From UBA6109 sp964506465 (GTDB taxonomy: Bacteria; Desulfobacterota; Syntrophia; Syntrophales; UBA6109): a stretch of DNA of 64,000 nucleotides. The position numbers were made by a program, and so were the translations under genes. The notes below the pieces were generated by a model, which saw only the letters and a program-made list of their open reading frames with translations, was not told the origin of the DNA and did no database searches. The DNA lies in the NCBI GenBank assembly GCA_964506465.1, contig CAZDLM010000007.1:1-64000 (forward strand). The letters run 5' to 3'. Below, piece by piece: positions 16,801 to 25,445 of the stretch (positions are counted from its first letter, which is position 1; every line of letters begins with the position of its first letter).

Positions 16801-18143
16801 AATACGCATCCTTCAGTCGCATGATTTTCGCTCTGGCATTGGCGCTTGCGGTTCTGCCGCATCCTCTGCTGCAGGCGGCCGACGGAAAACCGCTCGGTCT
16901 TTCGGAGTGCATCCGCCAGGCGCTCGATCGAAGCGCCGTCCTCAAGGGTGCTCGCGAGGGGGTGAAGGGCGCCGAGGCCCAGCGGAAGGAGGCATTTACG
17001 GGATTCCTCCCGAAGCTCAGCACGTCCTACGGATACACCCGGCTCAACGAAGAGCCTTTTTTCAACTTCCCCGGCATGCCGCCTGCCTTCCCGGCCCAGC
17101 AGATCACGACGGGAACCAAGGACAACTACAACTGGGCGCTCGAGGCGCAGCAACCGGTCTTCGCGGGCGGACGCATCATGGCCAACTACGACGCCTCCCT
17201 CGTCGGAATCGAGGTATCCCGCACCGAGGAGCGCGCCGCGGTCCTGGACGTGATCCGCGACGTCAAAGAGGCCTACTACGGCGTCCTCAAGGCCGAGCGT
17301 TATCTTGACGTGGCCCGGCAGTCCCGGGAGCGCCTGAAGGCCCATCATGAAACGGCGCGCGGTTTCTTCGACGTGGGCATGATCCCCAAGAGCGACCTCC
17401 TGTATGCGGAAGTGGAGCTCGCGAACGGGGAGCAGCTCCTGCTCCGGGCCGAAAACGGCCTCGAAATGGCCCGTTCGCGCTTCAATACGGTGCTGCGCCG
17501 CGGCCTCACGGAGCCGGTTCTCCTGGAAGACATCCTGTCGCCGGATCCTGCCCTGATATCGCTGGAGGACGCCCTCGCGGAAGGGATGCAGCAGCGGCCC
17601 GAGTTGAAGGCCGTGGAACTGCGCATCGAACAGCTTCGCAAGCAGACCAAGGCGCTCCGCAGCGAATATTACCCGCAGGTGACGGCGGTCGGCAACTACA
17701 GCCGTTACGGCGATACGCCCTCCGTCGGCGGGACCAAGTACAAGGACCAGGAAAACTGGTACGGCATGCTGGTTGCGAACTGGACCTTCTGGGAGTGGGG
17801 CCGCACCAATGCACGCGTCGACGGCGGCCTCAGCCGCGAGCGGCAGACCGTCGAGGCGCAGGAGAATCTCAAGGACCAGGTCACCCTGGAGATCAAGAAC
17901 GCGTGGCTCGCCACCGGGGAGATGATCCGCCGGATCGAGGTGACGCAGCAGGCCGTTGTCCAGGCGGAAGAGAATTACCGGATGAACGTGGAACGATACC
18001 GTGAACAGGTAGCGACATCCACGGAGGTCCTCGACGCCCAAACCCTGCTGACGAAGGCCAAGTCCGATTACGTCCAGGCCCTGGGAGACTACTCCATCTA
18101 CCGGGCGCGGTTGGACCGGGCCATGGGAGTCCGCAAAGAATAG
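16797..18143 (+). CDS. TolC family outer-membrane efflux protein
   Basis: A 448-residue outer-membrane channel component. A signal peptide (about 1-27, ending LLQAADG) precedes two repeated OEP domains. The first begins LSECIRQALDRSAVLKGAREGV; long coiled-coil helices contain RYLDVARQSRERLKAHHETA and, in the second half, ATSTEVLDAQTLLTKAKSDYVQALGDYSIYRARLDRAMG, the standard TolC C-terminus. It would give the HlyD/ABC-2 exporter downstream a path across the outer membrane. It overlaps tetR by 4 bp and is followed by a palindromic repeat before the HlyD gene. Confidence 0.92.
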   Translation: MKYASFSRMIFALALALAVLPHPLLQAADGKPLGLSECIRQALDRSAVLKGAREGVKGAEAQRKEAFTGFLPKLSTSYGYTRLNEEPFFNFPGMPPAFPAQQITTGTKDNYNWALEAQQPVFAGGRIMANYDASLVGIEVSRTEERAAVLDVIRDVKEAYYGVLKAERYLDVARQSRERLKAHHETARGFFDVGMIPKSDLLYAEVELANGEQLLLRAENGLEMARSRFNTVLRRGLTEPVLLEDILSPDPALISLEDALAEGMQQRPELKAVELRIEQLRKQTKALRSEYYPQVTAVGNYSRYGDTPSVGGTKYKDQENWYGMLVANWTFWEWGRTNARVDGGLSRERQTVEAQENLKDQVTLEIKNAWLATGEMIRRIEVTQQAVVQAEENYRMNVERYREQVATSTEVLDAQTLLTKAKSDYVQALGDYSIYRARLDRAMGVRKE

Positions 18144-18151
18144 CGCCGGAC

Positions 18152-18269
18152 GGTCCCAAAACGCCCATCTGCGGTGTTCCCCTTGTCCTTCACCGTTCGA
18201 CGTACCTCCGGTACGCCTCACGGTTCGGGACTTCGGGGGCCTTGCCTATGGGCATTCTTGAACAGTCCG
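18152..18269. repeat. MITE-like palindromic repeat, copy B
   Basis: An intergenic copy of the family in the 175-bp gap between the TolC and HlyD genes. The central arms are CACCGTTCGACGTACCTCC and GGTACGCCTCACGGTTCGG, then GGGGGCCTTGC and the right end GGGCATTCTTGAACAG. The left end (CCCAAAACGCCC) is decayed. The core is nearly identical to copy C at 27915. Confidence 0.7.
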
Positions 18270-18318
18270 GCAAGAGGATCTTTTCCGCAATTCACCGCAG
18301 GCCAAAGGGAGGGGGAAC

Positions 18319-19488
18319 GTGAAACGCAAGACCATCATCATCGTCTTCCTGAGTCTTCTCATCGGCGTCGCCGTGCTCGTGTACGTGGGCCAGTGGAAGT
18401 CCAAGCAGGGAGAGAGTTACTACTCCGGCACGATCGAAGCGACGCAGTCCAATCTGGCTTTCCAGACGGGAGGCAAGGTCGTCGCCGTGCCGGCCCGCGA
18501 AGGCCAGAGGGTCGTGCGGGGAACCGTGCTGGCCGAACTGGACCGTCAGGAATTGCAGGCCCGTCTGGATCAAGCGCGGGCCAGCCTCGAGAGGGCCGTC
18601 AAGGGCAAGGAGCAGGCGGAGACGGTGTTGGCGTTGTACCGCCAGACCCTGCCGGCGGAACTCGAACGGGCAGAGGCGTCCGTCCGGGCGCTGCGCTCGC
18701 AACTGGCCGAACTGCGCGCCGGGACCCGTCAGCAGGACCTGGAGCGGGCGCGCCAGGCGATGCTGGCCGCCAAAGCGACCCTGGAAGACGCCACCAAGAA
18801 CCGCGACCGATATGAAAACCTCTTCCGCAAGTCGGTCGTTTCCGAGCGGGAAGCGGATGCGGTACGGCTCCGGTACGAAACGGCGCTGCGGGAATTCGAA
18901 CGCAGCCGCGAGGGCTACGAACTCGCCCGGGAGGGGTCCCGCAAGGAAACGATCCGCACGGCGGAAGCGCGCGTCGAGGAGGGAGAGGCCCTGGTGAGAC
19001 AGGCCCGCAGCAACCTCCGCAAAATAGAAGCCGCGCAAAAAGACGCGGAGGCCGCTGCCTCCCAGGTGAAATTGGCGCAGGCGGCGATGGAGCAGGCGAA
19101 GATCCAATTCGACTACGGGCAGCTCAAGGCGCCCTACACCGGCATCATCACAAGCCGCAATGTGGAACCTGGAGAGGTCGTCACTCCGGGCCGAGAGGTT
19201 CTCACACTGGCCGATCTGAGCTCCGTCGATCTCAAGATCTTCGTGGAGGAAACCCGCATCGGCCGCGTGAAACCGGGACAGGAAGCGGACGTCCGCGTCG
19301 ACACCTTCCCCAAGAAAGTCTTCAAGGGGCGGGTGGCCTTTGTCTCTCCGGAAGGAGAATTCACCCCCAAGATCATTCAAACCCACAAGGAGCGGGTCAA
19401 GCTCGTGTTCCTCGTCAAGGTGACCGTTCCCAACCCGGAACTGGAACTCAAGCCGGGGATGCCGGCCGACGCCTGGCTGAAGGATTGA
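18319..19488 (+). CDS. HlyD/YbhG-type membrane fusion protein
   Basis: A 389-residue periplasmic adaptor. One N-terminal TM anchor (IIIVFLSLLIGVAVLVYVG) is followed by the first lipoyl half (YYSGTIEATQSNLAFQTGG), two long Ala/Glu/Arg-rich coiled-coil helices (about 75-255) and the second lipoyl half with YGQLKAPYTGIITSRNVEPGEVV. Beta-barrel strands end near DAWLKD. It would link the ABC-2 permeases to the TolC-like channel. The start is GTG at 18319, behind AAAGGGAGGGGG. The first ATPase gene begins 6 bp after its stop. Confidence 0.92.
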   Translation: MKRKTIIIVFLSLLIGVAVLVYVGQWKSKQGESYYSGTIEATQSNLAFQTGGKVVAVPAREGQRVVRGTVLAELDRQELQARLDQARASLERAVKGKEQAETVLALYRQTLPAELERAEASVRALRSQLAELRAGTRQQDLERARQAMLAAKATLEDATKNRDRYENLFRKSVVSEREADAVRLRYETALREFERSREGYELAREGSRKETIRTAEARVEEGEALVRQARSNLRKIEAAQKDAEAAASQVKLAQAAMEQAKIQFDYGQLKAPYTGIITSRNVEPGEVVTPGREVLTLADLSSVDLKIFVEETRIGRVKPGQEADVRVDTFPKKVFKGRVAFVSPEGEFTPKIIQTHKERVKLVFLVKVTVPNPELELKPGMPADAWLKD

Positions 19489-19494
19489 ACCGCC

Positions 19495-20295
19495 ATGGAA
19501 ACCGGCAAGGCAAAGGATAACGCCGAACGGACCGTACCCGACGGAGAATCCTTCATCTCCGTCGAGAACGTCTCCATGCGCTTTGGAGCGATCGCGGCCG
19601 TTCAGGACGTCAGTTTCAGCGCGGCCCGTGGAACGATTTTCGGTCTCGTCGGCTCTGACGGAGCGGGCAAATCGACCCTGCTGCGCATGATCGCGACGAT
19701 GATCCGGCCCGCCTCGGGGAGCATCCGGATCGGCGGGCGCGACGTCGTCGCCGACCGCGCCGCCGTCAAGAACCTGATTGGATACATGCCCCAGCGCTTC
19801 GGCCTCTACCAGGATCTCACAGTGGAGGAAAACATCGATTTTTTTCTCAACGTCTTCGGCATCCATGGCAAGGAACGGGCGCAGCGCAAGGAGCGGTACC
19901 TGGGCTTTTCCCATCTCCTGCCTTTTCGGGACCGCCCGGCGGGAAAACTTTCCGGCGGCATGAAGCAGAAGCTGGGGCTTGCCTGCGTCCTCGTGCATGA
20001 ACCCGCCGTCCTCATCCTGGACGAGCCGACCAACGGCGTCGACCCCGTCTCCCGCCGGGAATTCTGGGAGATCCTCGGTGAAATGCGGGGTGGCGGCATG
20101 ACGATCCTCGTTTCCACCGCTTATCTCGACGAAGGGGAGAAGTGCGACCGGCTTGCCCTCCTGCACCGGTCACGGCTGCTGGACGAGGCGGCGCCGGCCA
20201 AACTCCGGGGGAAATTTCCGTCTCTGGAGGAAGCGATGATCGACCGCCTGCAGGCTGCGGACAAGGAGCTCGCTCGTGAGCCTTACCAACGGTGA
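19495..20295 (+). CDS. ABC-2 exporter ATPase 1 (YbhF-N like)
   Basis: A 266-residue ATPase with Walker A GSDGAGKST (about 52-60; the common N is D), Q-loop YMPQRFGLYQDL, signature LSGGMKQK and Walker B VLILDEPTNGVDPVSRREFW, then the switch region STAYLDE, where Ala replaces the usual His (STAY). That loss suggests this site may be the weaker one of a pair. It overlaps the next ATPase gene by 20 bp. In E. coli YbhF the two ATPase halves are one chain; here they are separate genes. Confidence 0.92.
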   Translation: METGKAKDNAERTVPDGESFISVENVSMRFGAIAAVQDVSFSAARGTIFGLVGSDGAGKSTLLRMIATMIRPASGSIRIGGRDVVADRAAVKNLIGYMPQRFGLYQDLTVEENIDFFLNVFGIHGKERAQRKERYLGFSHLLPFRDRPAGKLSGGMKQKLGLACVLVHEPAVLILDEPTNGVDPVSRREFWEILGEMRGGGMTILVSTAYLDEGEKCDRLALLHRSRLLDEAAPAKLRGKFPSLEEAMIDRLQAADKELAREPYQR

Positions 20296-21037
20296 CGCAA
20301 TCGTCGTCCGGAATCTCGTCAAGCGCTTCGGCGATTTTACGGCCGTCAACGCGGTCACATTCTCCGTCCGGCGCGGCGAGATCTTCGGGTTTCTGGGCTC
20401 GAACGGCTCCGGAAAATCCACGACGATCCGCATGCTCTGCGGCATCCTGACGCCCACGTCGGGCGAAGGGACCGTGGCGGGTCATGACATCTTCACCGAC
20501 CCGGAGGGCATCAAGTCGTCCATCGGCTATATGTCGCAGAAATTCTCGCTCTACGAAGACCTCACCCCTTTCGAGAACCTTCGCTTTTACCTCGGCATCT
20601 ACAGCGTGCCGGAAAATCTCTGGAAAGAACGGATCGACTGGGCCCTCGGCATGGCGCGCCTGCACGAGGTCCGCAACCGCCCGACGGGGGACCTGCCGCC
20701 CGGATGGAAACAGCGTCTCGCGCTGGGCTGCTCGCTCCTCCACAAACCGGACATCCTGTTTCTGGACGAGCCGACCTCCGGCGTCGATCCCGTCACCCGT
20801 CGCCATTTCTGGAGTTTCATCGCCGAACTCGCCGGGGGCGGCATCACGATCTTTGTGACCACGCACTACATGGACGAGGCCGCCAACTGCCAGCGGATCG
20901 TCATGATCAACGAGGGAAAGATCGTCGCCGCAGGGAGTCCGGATGAGATCGTCGCGGCGGCCTGCCCGGGAAAAGACGACGCCGACCTCGACGACGCCTT
21001 CGTGAAACTCATGTCCGGGGGCGGCCCATGCAGATGA
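20276..21037 (+). CDS. ABC-2 exporter ATPase 2 (YbhF-C like)
   Basis: A 253-residue ATPase with Walker A GSNGSGKST (about 41-49), Q-loop YMSQKFSLYEDL, Walker B ILFLDEPTSGVDPV and the H-loop histidine in TTHYMDEA. The signature region reads LPPGWKQR in place of LSGGMKQR, so the signature serine is missing. Together with ATPase 1, which has a good signature but no H-loop His, this implies an asymmetric heterodimer with one main active site. It starts at GTG 20276 with AAGGAG 7 bp upstream, inside the previous gene. Confidence 0.9.
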   Translation: MSLTNGDAIVVRNLVKRFGDFTAVNAVTFSVRRGEIFGFLGSNGSGKSTTIRMLCGILTPTSGEGTVAGHDIFTDPEGIKSSIGYMSQKFSLYEDLTPFENLRFYLGIYSVPENLWKERIDWALGMARLHEVRNRPTGDLPPGWKQRLALGCSLLHKPDILFLDEPTSGVDPVTRRHFWSFIAELAGGGITIFVTTHYMDEAANCQRIVMINEGKIVAAGSPDEIVAAACPGKDDADLDDAFVKLMSGGGPCR

Positions 21038-22161
21038 GAAACGTGGCGGCGATCGCCCGCAAGGAAGTCTATCACCTGATCCGCGATTTCCGCAGCCTGT
21101 TCCTGGCCTTCGCCATCCCGATCATCCTGATTCTCCTGTTCGGCTATGCGCTGAGCCTCGATGTGGACAACGTCGAGGTCGCCGTCGTGGACCAGGACCG
21201 GACGGACCTGAGTCGCGACTTTCTGCAAAGCCTCGATGCCTCCCCCTATTTCCGGATCGTCGCCCATCCCCCCGACGCGAAGGCCGCCGGCGCAATGCTC
21301 GACCGGAGCGATGCGACCATGGCGGTCATCCTCCCGCCGGGATGGACGGACAAGATCCGGTCAGACCGGGAGGCGCCGCTCCAGGTCCTCCTGGATGGAA
21401 GCGATCCGAACTTCGCGAACATCTCCCGCGCCTACATGAACGCCTTCGCCGAGCGTTACAACCGGAAGCTGCTCGAGTCGTTCCTCGACCGCCGGGGTCT
21501 GGAGCCCATGAATCCGCCCGTTGACGGGAGGATCCGGGTCTGGTTCAACGAAGACCTGGAAAGCCGGAACTTCATCGTCCCGGGAATCATCGCCCTCATC
21601 ATCATGATCGTGGCGGCCATCCTCACCTCGCTGGTCATCGCCCGCGAGTACGAGAATGGGACCATGGAAACGCTGCGCTCGCTCCCCATTTCGGCGGCGG
21701 ATCTCCTCTTGGGTAAGTCGATCCCCTACTTCTTCATCGCCCTCACGGACGTGCTGATTGCGATCCTCATGGGCCAGGCGCTCTTCGGCGTAATCATGAA
21801 GTCCGGTTTCGGCCTCATGGTTGCCGCGTCCTCCATCTACATCGCCGTGGCCCTCGCGGTGGGTCTCCTCATCTCGACGGTCACCAAGTCGCAGCTCATC
21901 GCCAACCAGGGGGCAATCCTCATCACGTACCTACCGTCCCTGCTGCTGTCCAACTTCGTGTTCCCCATCGTCAACATGCCCAAGGTTCTGCAGCTCCTTA
22001 CCTACATCGTGCCGGCCACCTACTACATCGACATCCTGGGCGGCATCTATCTGAAGAACCTCGGCTTCGTCGATCTCTGGCGCGATTTCGCCGTCCTCGG
22101 CTTCATGGTTTTCCTGCTGGGGGCGGTCAACGTCGTGCTGCTGAAGAAGGAGGGGCTGTGA
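21028..22161 (+). CDS. ABC-2 permease 1 (YbhS/YbhR like)
   Basis: A 377-residue integral membrane subunit. An N-terminal TM segment (FLAFAIPIILILLFGYALSL) is followed by a large extracytoplasmic domain (about 45-185, VEVAVVDQDRTDLSRDFLQ) and five TM segments in the last half, including IVPGIIALIIMIVAAILTSLVIAREYENGTME read in parts; EYENGTMETLRSLP is the family coupling motif. It overlaps ATPase 2 by 10 bp and is 1 bp from permease 2. The two would form a heterodimeric membrane core for drug or lipid export. Confidence 0.9.
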   Translation: MQMRNVAAIARKEVYHLIRDFRSLFLAFAIPIILILLFGYALSLDVDNVEVAVVDQDRTDLSRDFLQSLDASPYFRIVAHPPDAKAAGAMLDRSDATMAVILPPGWTDKIRSDREAPLQVLLDGSDPNFANISRAYMNAFAERYNRKLLESFLDRRGLEPMNPPVDGRIRVWFNEDLESRNFIVPGIIALIIMIVAAILTSLVIAREYENGTMETLRSLPISAADLLLGKSIPYFFIALTDVLIAILMGQALFGVIMKSGFGLMVAASSIYIAVALAVGLLISTVTKSQLIANQGAILITYLPSLLLSNFVFPIVNMPKVLQLLTYIVPATYYIDILGGIYLKNLGFVDLWRDFAVLGFMVFLLGAVNVVLLKKEGL

Positions 22162-22162
22162 C

Positions 22163-23284
22163 ATGAACCGGCTCCGCATCCGCGAATTCGTCCGCAAGGA
22201 GTTCATCCAGCTTTTCCGGGATCCCAAGAGCCGCCGGGTCCTCATCGTCATGCCGATCATCCAGATCCTTATCTTCGGCTACGTCGTCAACTACGACATC
22301 CGGGACATCCGCGTGGCGATGCTCGACCAGTCCCGCACCGCCGAGAGCCGCGAGTTGGCCCGGGCGCTGACCGGCAACGGCATCTTCCGCATCACGCACC
22401 CCGTCGACAACGAACGGCAGATGGAAGAGGCCCTGGTCCAGGGCAAGGTGGACATGGGCGTCAAGGTGCCGCCGGACTTCGCCCGCCGGATCCGGGAGCG
22501 CCGCACCGCCGACATCCAGATCCTCGCCGACGGCAGTATGAGCAACATGGCCTCCATCCGGATCGCCTACACGAGTTCCGTCCTGGACCGGCTGAACCGG
22601 CAACTGCTGGGGGAGCTGTACGCTCAGCGGCTGGACTACGGGCGGATCGACCTCCGCCTCCGCACCTGGTACAACCCCAATCTCGACAGCCAGAACTTCT
22701 TCGTCCCGGGCATTGTCGCCTTCATCGTCATGCTGATCTCGTTCCTCCTCACCTCCATCGCCATCATCAAGGAGAAGGAGGCCGGGACCATGGAGCAGCT
22801 CATCGTGACACCGCTGTCGGTCGTCGAGCTCATCGCCGCCAAGACGATCCCCTTCATCATCATCTCCATCGTCCAGATGATCGCGGTCACGATCCTGTCC
22901 GTCTACTGGTTCGACATCCCCATGGCGGGCAGCGCCGCCTGCCTGCTCCTGGCGACGCTGGTCTTTCTCCTGAGCACCCTCGGTCTCGGTCTCTTCATCT
23001 CGACGGTGTCCTCGACTCAGCAGCAGGCGATGATGACGACGTTCTTCTTCATCCTGCCCATCTTCATGTTGAGCGGCTTCGTTTTCCCCATCGCCAATAT
23101 GCCCTTCGTCGTCCAGTTGTTGACATACCTCAATCCTTTGCGCTATTTTCTTGTCATCATCCGCGGGGTCTTCCTCAAGGGGGTGGGCATGGAGATCCTC
23201 TGGCCGCAGTTTGCGGCGCTCGCGGTCCTCGGCATCGTGGTTTTCAGCGGCGCGATCGGGTTCTTCCGCAAGCGCCTCGACTAA
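22163..23284 (+). CDS. ABC-2 permease 2 (YbhR like)
   Basis: A 373-residue partner of the preceding permease with the same plan: an N-terminal TM (VLIVMPIIQILIFGYVV), an extracytoplasmic domain beginning IRVAMLDQSRTAESRELAR, and five C-terminal TM segments with the coupling motif KEKEAGTMEQLIVTPL and a final LNPLRYFLVIIRGVFLKG. It is the last gene of tetR-tolC-hlyD-ABC-ABC-permease-permease. A fragment of the palindromic repeat begins just after its stop. Confidence 0.92.
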   Translation: MNRLRIREFVRKEFIQLFRDPKSRRVLIVMPIIQILIFGYVVNYDIRDIRVAMLDQSRTAESRELARALTGNGIFRITHPVDNERQMEEALVQGKVDMGVKVPPDFARRIRERRTADIQILADGSMSNMASIRIAYTSSVLDRLNRQLLGELYAQRLDYGRIDLRLRTWYNPNLDSQNFFVPGIVAFIVMLISFLLTSIAIIKEKEAGTMEQLIVTPLSVVELIAAKTIPFIIISIVQMIAVTILSVYWFDIPMAGSAACLLLATLVFLLSTLGLGLFISTVSSTQQQAMMTTFFFILPIFMLSGFVFPIANMPFVVQLLTYLNPLRYFLVIIRGVFLKGVGMEILWPQFAALAVLGIVVFSGAIGFFRKRLD

Positions 23285-23286
23285 CA

Positions 23287-23306
23287 GGCTGTTGAAAAAC
23301 GCCCCC
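23287..23306. repeat. MITE-like repeat, left-end fragment (copy D)
   Basis: Only the left terminus of the family (GGCTGTTGAAAAACGCCC) is present, directly after the last ABC permease. The rest of the element is absent or unrecognisable. Confidence 0.5.
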
Positions 23307-23344
23307 AAAAGTCGCTCTTGCAGAAGAGAGGAGCACCAACCTTC

Positions 23345-24334
23345 ATGCTCAAGATCCTCACCGACGAAGCGGCGATCCGCGGCAGCTACCGCCGGTTCCT
23401 TCGCAGCCTCAAGGCCAGCCTCGACGAACGCATTGCCGTCGAGCTGAGCCATCCCGGCGCCAGTTTCCGCGCCCGGATCGCCTGGTCGAACCGCCTCGGA
23501 ATCTGGATCTACACGAAGAAAACGGACGGCAAGTACTGGAACGCCTTCGGCGTCGGCCGGCCGCGGGCGAAAACAAGCGTTCCCATGACCTGCGAGGTGA
23601 ACTTCCCGCTGCAGGGCATTGACCGCAGGATCGGCGGCGCTTTCGCCAAAGACGGCTCCGGACGGATCTTCGTGCTGCACCGGGGAAAGCTCGGCGGCGG
23701 GAGGCGGGGGGTTGGAAAATCCCTTTTCGAAGATTGCTACCGGGGAACCTGGGCCTTCGCCGACGACGGCGGCGTCGAAACGACGGCGGCCGTGATCGGA
23801 TGCCTCAGCTCCCCGTCGTTTGCCCGACAGATGGCGCAGTTCGTCCGCAAAGTGGTCTATCTGAAAGAGTCCGCCGCTCCGCCGGATCCGCAGATGGAAC
23901 TCGGCCTGGGCGAGGTCCGGTTCCGGGAAGAGGAGTACGGCGAAAAGGAACCGGCTTGCGAAGCCGATCTAGCCGCTTCGTGCGAACGCTCCCTCATCGT
24001 GCGCGACCTGGCGGATGCGTTGAAGAGGCAGGGTTACAGGGCGGCGAACGACGACCGCTGGGATCTTTCCGCCGTCGACGGCCGCGGCGAGATTCGCGCC
24101 GGATTCGTGGTTGCAGATACCGCATCTCCCGCCGACATCCGGACGGCCGTGGGGCGCCTTGTGCTCGGAGGGGCCGATGCAGCGGCGCTGGGTCGATATC
24201 TTCTCCTTCCCGCCGGTACGCCGGGGGAACTCCAGGAAAGACTCCGCCTGCTGAATATCGAGATTCTCCACTTCCACCGACAAGACGACCGGACCGTCTT
24301 CGACGGCCGGGACTTTCCGCCCAGGCATTCCTGA
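23345..24334 (+). CDS. Unknown two-domain protein, possible degenerate nuclease fold
   Basis: Of 329 residues; I recognise no named family. Residues about 1-180 form one domain rich in conserved-looking basic and aromatic motifs (GKYWNAFGVGRPR, GIDRRIGGAFA, GGGRRGVGKSLFEDCYRG). After a Glu-rich linker, residues about 215-315 are arranged like a PD-(D/E)XK nuclease core: an acidic DDRWDLSAVDGRG turn, a strand GFVVAD where E-X-K would sit, a helix DIRTAVGRLVLGG and a strand YLLLPAG. The catalytic E-X-K is not visible. The start is chosen for GAGGAG upstream. A standalone gene between exporter and hydrolase; function unknown. Confidence 0.6.
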   Translation: MLKILTDEAAIRGSYRRFLRSLKASLDERIAVELSHPGASFRARIAWSNRLGIWIYTKKTDGKYWNAFGVGRPRAKTSVPMTCEVNFPLQGIDRRIGGAFAKDGSGRIFVLHRGKLGGGRRGVGKSLFEDCYRGTWAFADDGGVETTAAVIGCLSSPSFARQMAQFVRKVVYLKESAAPPDPQMELGLGEVRFREEEYGEKEPACEADLAASCERSLIVRDLADALKRQGYRAANDDRWDLSAVDGRGEIRAGFVVADTASPADIRTAVGRLVLGGADAAALGRYLLLPAGTPGELQERLRLLNIEILHFHRQDDRTVFDGRDFPPRHS

Positions 24335-24499
24335 GCCGGAGGCATCGGCCGCAGGATTCGCGCCTCTCCCATCACCCCTCTCCGCCGGCATCGCCGTTTC
24401 CGGGAGGGCATTTTTCAGCAAGGACGGAACCCGTTCCTGTGGCAGTTTCTCAAATCTCAAACGGATTGTTGACAGAGTCTCATGAAATGGGAGGAAGCC

Positions 24500-25372
24500 A
24501 TGGTCGAAGACTGGATCGCCAACACCTATCAGGGGATGTCGCGCCGTCAATTCCTTGCGGGGATGGGCGCCGTAGGAGTCGGGCTCGCCGGGTATGCCAT
24601 CGCCGCGACGCCCGTTGCGGGACAGGTCGTAAGCACGCCGGCCGATCGCCTTGCGACGGCGGACGGCAAGGTGCCGATTGGGGATTTCTCGATCCCGATC
24701 TATGAGGCAAGGCCTGCCGCGGCCGGGAGATATCCGGTCGTGCTTGTGATTCCGGAAGTCTTCGGGATGCACGAGCACATCAAGGATGTGACGCGCCGCT
24801 TCGCCGCGGCCGGCTTCCTGGGCATCACCTTCGAACCCTACGCGCGGGAAGGCGGCGTCCTGCACCTTCCCGACATCGCCGCCGTGAGAAAGGTCGTCGA
24901 TCCGATTCCCGACGACCGCGTCATGGCGGATCTGGATGCCGTCGCGGCCTACGCCAAGAGCCATCCGGCGGCGCAGGCCGACCGGATCGGCGTGACGGGG
25001 TTCTGCCGGGGCGGGATGTACACGCTCCTCTATGCGGCGCACAATCCCCGGATAAAGGCCGCCGTTCCCTGGTACGGCCAGATCCGCCCGTCCCTGACGC
25101 CCGGCGTTCGCACGGCGGGTCCCCTGGACCTCGCCGGCCGGATTCATGCGCCCGTCCTGGGGCTTTACGGCGGCGAAGATCTTGGGATTCCCATTGCCGA
25201 TGTCAGGGAAATGGAAGCGGTCCTGAAGAAGGCGGGAAAGACGGCGGAATTCGTGATCTATCCGGGGGCCCCGCACGCCTTCTATGCGGACTACCGGCCC
25301 AGCTTCAGGCCCGAGGCGGCGGCCGATGCCTGGCGGCGCTGCGTGGCCTGGTTCGACCGCTATCTGAAATAG
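24500..25372 (+). CDS. Dienelactone hydrolase family protein with Tat-type signal
   Basis: A 290-residue alpha/beta hydrolase. The N-terminus has a twin-arginine motif (SRRQFLAG, about 14-21) and a hydrophobic stretch ending near PVAGQ, so export is likely. The hydrolase core has the oxyanion/catalytic region PEVFGMHEHIKDV, nucleophile elbow GFCRGGMY (Cys nucleophile, as in dienelactone hydrolases), an Asp in GGEDLGIP and the His in GAPHAFYAD. The substrate is unknown. GGGAGG lies 5 bp upstream of ATG 24500; an ATG at 24482 lacks a ribosome site. Convergent with hcp. Confidence 0.88.
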   Translation: MVEDWIANTYQGMSRRQFLAGMGAVGVGLAGYAIAATPVAGQVVSTPADRLATADGKVPIGDFSIPIYEARPAAAGRYPVVLVIPEVFGMHEHIKDVTRRFAAAGFLGITFEPYAREGGVLHLPDIAAVRKVVDPIPDDRVMADLDAVAAYAKSHPAAQADRIGVTGFCRGGMYTLLYAAHNPRIKAAVPWYGQIRPSLTPGVRTAGPLDLAGRIHAPVLGLYGGEDLGIPIADVREMEAVLKKAGKTAEFVIYPGAPHAFYADYRPSFRPEAAADAWRRCVAWFDRYLK

Positions 25373-25396
25373 GGAAGCGCCCCTTCAAAGAAACGG

Positions 25397-25429
25397 GGGC
25401 GGCGCCCGTTTCCAAATGGGCGCCGTCCC
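25397..25429. terminator. Bidirectional hairpin between convergent genes
   Basis: GGGCGGCGCCC and GGGCGCCGTCCC pair (8 perfect bp, a bulged T, then 3 bp) with a 10-nt loop, between the convergent hydrolase and hcp genes. There is no clear T-run on either side, so it may be only a transcript-end stabiliser. Confidence 0.4.
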
Positions 25430-25445
25430 TGTTCTGCTTCTACTG

